Positions 38,982-41,166 of a stretch of DNA of 41,166 nt are shown piece after piece; position 1 is the stretch's first letter; each line of letters starts with the position of its first letter. The translations under genes and the position numbers were made by a program. The stretch is taken from NCBI GenBank assembly GCA_964630925.1, contig CAZVZK010000089.1:1-41166 (forward strand). Direction: 5' to 3'. This DNA is from RGDT01 sp964630925 (GTDB taxonomy: Bacteria; Planctomycetota; Planctomycetia; Gemmatales; Gemmataceae). Below the pieces are notes generated by a model, which worked only from the letters and a program-made list of their open reading frames with translations, was not told the DNA's origin and did no database searches.

Positions 38982-40733
38982 ATGAAGAAAGGCGTCCCCG
39001 TGTCGCCTGGCGTCGCGGTCGCCCACGCCCACTGCGTCGGCGACGTCATCACCAGCCATGAGCCCTACACGCTCGACGACTCCTCCGTCGCCGGCGAGGT
39101 GGCCCGCTTCGACCGCGCCTGCGCCGCCGTCGCCCGCGAGCTGGACGACACCGTGCAGCGTGTCGCCAGCCAGATCGGCGAGGACGAGGCGGCCATCTTC
39201 CGCGCCCACCGCCAGCTCCTCCGCGACCCGACCCTGCACGACAAGGTCTGCTCGCGCATCTGCGGCCAGCGCGTGGACGCGGCCACCGCGCTGCAGCAGA
39301 CCCTCGACGAGTACGCGAAGCTCTTCCAGCAGATCAGCGACTCCTACTTCCAGGACCGGCTCACCGACCTGCGCGACGTGGCCGGCCGCGTCGTCGCCCG
39401 CCTCGCCCACGAGGAGGCCCCCAAGGCCCGCGAATTCGACCAGCCCATCATCCTCGTCGCCGCGGAGATCCTCCCCTCCCAGGCGGCCCTCATCGACAAA
39501 CGCTGGGTGGCGGGCATCCTCACCGAGGCCGGCTCCACCACGGGCCACGCCGCCATCCTGGCCCGCTCCCTCGGCATCCCGGCGGTGAGTGGCCTGCGCG
39601 GCGCCTGCCGCGACATCAAGGAGGGCGACCTCCTCGCCGTCGATGGCCGCGAGGGCCACGTCTACCTCAACCCCGGCCCCGAGGTGGAGGCGGCCTACCG
39701 CAAGCTCCAACGCGAGTACGCCGACGCCTCGGCGCGGCTGGTGGAGAACCGCGACCTGGAGGCCGTCAGCCCCGACGGCACGGCGGTCGAATTGCTGGCG
39801 AACGTCAACGGCCCCGCCGACGCCGAGATGGCGGGCCGGGCGGGGGCCGTCGGCATCGGCCTGTACCGGACCGAGTACCTGTTCCTCACGCACCACTCCG
39901 TCCCCGATGAGGAGGACCAACTGGCGGCCTACCGGCAGGTGATCGCCAAGGCCCCCGGCGGCCGGGTCGTCATCCGCACGCTCGACCTGGGCGGCGACAA
40001 GCAGGTGCCGTACCTCGGGGTGCGCCGCGAGGCGAACCCGTTCATGGGGTTCCGCTCGATCCGCCTCAGCTCGGCGCACCCGGAGTTCTTCCAGGCGCAG
40101 ATCCGCGCCATCCTCCGCGCCGGGTGTGAGGGCCAGGTGTCGATCCTGTTCCCGATGGTGTCCCAGCTCGAGGAGGTGCAGCGCCTCAAGAAGATCATCC
40201 AGCGCACGCGGCACGCCCTGGAGCGGGCGGGCATCCCCCACGCCCCCTCGATGCCGCTGGGCGTGATGGTCGAGGTGCCGGCGGCGGCGCTGTGCATCGA
40301 GGAGCTGCTCGACGAGGCCGACTTCGTCAGCATCGGGTCGAACGACCTGATCCAGTACCTGATGGCGGCGGACCGCGACAACCCGCAGGTGGCGCACCTG
40401 TGCGAGCCGTTCTCGCCGGCGCTGCTGCGTCTGCTGGCGCGTGTCGTCGGGGCCTGCAACGCCCGGGGCAAGCCGGTGACGCTGTGCGGCGAGATGGCCG
40501 GCTGGCCGCGCTGCTTCCTGCCCCTGTTCGGGATGGGGCTGCGGCGGTGGAGCATGTCGCCGGCGGCGGTCCCGACGATCAAGGAGATGGTGCGGCGGAC
40601 GCCGCTCGAGGTGGCGCAGGACGTGGCGGCGCGGGTGCTGTCGATGCGGACCACCGGCGAGATCCGCGGCTACCTGACGCGGCGGGTGCAGGAGATCTGG
40701 CCGAACGTCACCATCGTGGACATGAGGCGGTGA
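38982..40733 (+). CDS. ptsI: Phosphoenolpyruvate-protein phosphotransferase (PTS Enzyme I)
   Basis: Cytosolic Enzyme I of 583 residues, full length for the family, which takes phosphate from PEP to a histidine and passes it to HPr. The N-terminal HPr-binding and swivelling domain has the active-site segment GSTTGHAAILARSLGIPAVSG with His189; the usual motif is GGRTSH, so Ser before His is replaced by Gly. The C-terminal PEP-binding barrel carries GLYRTEYLF, DLGGDKQVPYLG, IGSNDLIQYLMAADRDN and CGEMAG, whose Cys502 is at the same number as the catalytic Cys of E. coli Enzyme I. No HPr, HPr kinase or sugar-specific EII gene is present nearby, so its role may be regulatory rather than sugar transport. 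It begins at an ATG without a ribosome site, seven bases after a -10 box. Confidence 0.93.
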   Translation: MKKGVPVSPGVAVAHAHCVGDVITSHEPYTLDDSSVAGEVARFDRACAAVARELDDTVQRVASQIGEDEAAIFRAHRQLLRDPTLHDKVCSRICGQRVDAATALQQTLDEYAKLFQQISDSYFQDRLTDLRDVAGRVVARLAHEEAPKAREFDQPIILVAAEILPSQAALIDKRWVAGILTEAGSTTGHAAILARSLGIPAVSGLRGACRDIKEGDLLAVDGREGHVYLNPGPEVEAAYRKLQREYADASARLVENRDLEAVSPDGTAVELLANVNGPADAEMAGRAGAVGIGLYRTEYLFLTHHSVPDEEDQLAAYRQVIAKAPGGRVVIRTLDLGGDKQVPYLGVRREANPFMGFRSIRLSSAHPEFFQAQIRAILRAGCEGQVSILFPMVSQLEEVQRLKKIIQRTRHALERAGIPHAPSMPLGVMVEVPAAALCIEELLDEADFVSIGSNDLIQYLMAADRDNPQVAHLCEPFSPALLRLLARVVGACNARGKPVTLCGEMAGWPRCFLPLFGMGLRRWSMSPAAVPTIKEMVRRTPLEVAQDVAARVLSMRTTGEIRGYLTRRVQEIWPNVTIVDMRR

Positions 40734-40810
40734 TGCCCCAGCGTCTGGAAGTTGGACCCGCCTCGCTGAGGTTCCACCAGGCGGATCAGGCCCCCCGACG
40801 CGCCCCACCC

Positions 40811-40910
40811 CGGATGGGGGCGGATGGACGCCGGTCAGTGAGGGAAACGGACCAGGGAAACGGATGGAGGCGAGTGGACGCCCATCAGGGAAGGAAACGA
40901 ACCAGGGAAA
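40811..40910. repeat. Tandem repeat of two 50-base units, about 84% identical
   Basis: Units 40811-40860 and 40861-40910 match in 42 of 50 positions; both end in ACCAGGGAAA. The internal GGAAACGRAC word occurs again at 40995-41004. Confidence 0.8.
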
Positions 40911-40966
40911 CGAACTTTTCCGCCGCAAAGTCAAGCTACAGAACGACTTGAGGAAGTTCGTTTCCC
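40905..40966. repeat. 13-bp perfect inverted repeat overlapping the tandem repeat
   Basis: GGGAAACGAACTT (40905-40917) is exactly complementary to 40954-40966, with a 36-base spacer. It begins at the end of the second tandem unit, so the same word serves in both repeats. Could be a terminator for ptsI or a transposon-like end. Confidence 0.7.
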
Positions 40967-41050
40967 GACCCCCCTCACACCCCCCCCGCGCCACGGAAAC
41001 GAACCGACGTGTCCAATCGCATGATCCCTGGGGGATGCCGCGTGCCGGGG

Positions 41051-41077
41051 CGTCAGCCGCGTCAGCCGCGTCAGCCC
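41051..41077. repeat. Short tandem repeat, three CGTCAGCCG units
   Basis: Three adjacent 9-base units, CGTCAGCCG twice and CGTCAGCCC once. Related to the GCTGACGC words in the repeats at 27054. Confidence 0.7.
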
Positions 41078-41166
41078 CGCCTTTGATCCTGGCCCTTCAG
41101 GGTAGCTTCACCGGGTGGAGGCCTACTTGGGCGAGCAAGGTTTGGCGGGGTAGGTGAGCCACTCGC

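Larger units (their letters stand above)
40734..41166. other. Repeat-rich noncoding stretch of 433 bases at the window end
   Basis: No convincing gene. It contains the 50-base tandem repeat, the inverted repeat with GGAAACGAAC cores and a 9-base CGTCAGCCG triplet, listed separately. The end may belong to a feature continuing outside the window. Confidence 0.5.

Noticed and set aside
36657..40994. A 1445-residue minus-strand open frame across the second kinase and ptsI
   Set aside because: Shadow frame; opposite genes have complete catalytic motifs.
40811..41004. CRISPR array
   Set aside because: Only two adjacent diverged units with no spacers between them and no cas genes.
1..41166. tRNA, rRNA, transposase or phage genes
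   Set aside because: I looked for cloverleaf-like ends, rRNA words and DDE or integrase motifs and saw none I can support.

Overview
The window is about 41 kb of very GC-rich, densely coding bacterial chromosome. The gene mix suggests a planctomycete, probably of the Gemmata group: PA14-like/multi-heme c-type cytochrome fusion, several Hanks-type Ser/Thr kinases (one fused to a SUMF1 domain), two large S9 peptidases, a Uma2 protein, an orphan FHA-GAF histidine kinase, and pyrophosphate-type phosphofructokinase. This taxonomic call is inference from gene content and composition; there is no rRNA or other marker gene. Nearly all the long antisense frames are high-GC shadows of real genes.

Layout. 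1-5.4 kb: PPi-type phosphofructokinase, FHA-GAF histidine kinase, a convergent PiT phosphate transporter, then an overlapping pair made of an unknown small protein and a dual-specificity-type phosphatase. 5.4-9.1 kb: secreted PA14-like protein with five CxxCH heme sites, a cluster of hairpins between convergent genes, an MtfA-like zinc peptidase with a helical tail, and a small conserved-looking protein. 9.2-13.0 kb: secreted protein of unknown function and a DPP-IV-type S9 peptidase, separated by a 21-bp inverted repeat. 13.4-19.6 kb: a tight three-gene operon (lipoprotein, membrane-anchored GTPase with a large extracytoplasmic part, single-pass membrane protein) that I cannot match to a named system; it is the best candidate for something undescribed. 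19.7-28.1 kb: a second S9 peptidase, Uma2, an orphan HlyD-type adaptor, a monooxygenase-like protein, a FmdB-YacG pair, a PL10-like pectate lyase, repeats, and an amidohydrolase. 28.2-31.8 kb: unknown proteins, an FHA-Ser/Thr kinase, and a propeller-like lipoprotein. 32.5-40.7 kb: two head-to-head Ser/Thr kinases (one a 1529-residue kinase/repeat/SUMF1 fusion) and a complete PTS Enzyme I. The last 430 bases are repeat-rich and noncoding.

How it fits together. Secreted carbohydrate and peptide degradation (pectate lyase, two S9 peptidases), phosphate uptake and PPi/PEP-linked sugar metabolism (PPi-PFK, Enzyme I) are mixed with a heavy load of phospho-signalling proteins (three Ser/Thr kinases, one histidine kinase, one phosphatase, two FHA domains). 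Most genes sit alone or in pairs behind their own promoter. A TAnAnT-like -10 hexamer recurs 10-60 bases upstream of many chosen start codons on both strands and helps to set the starts.
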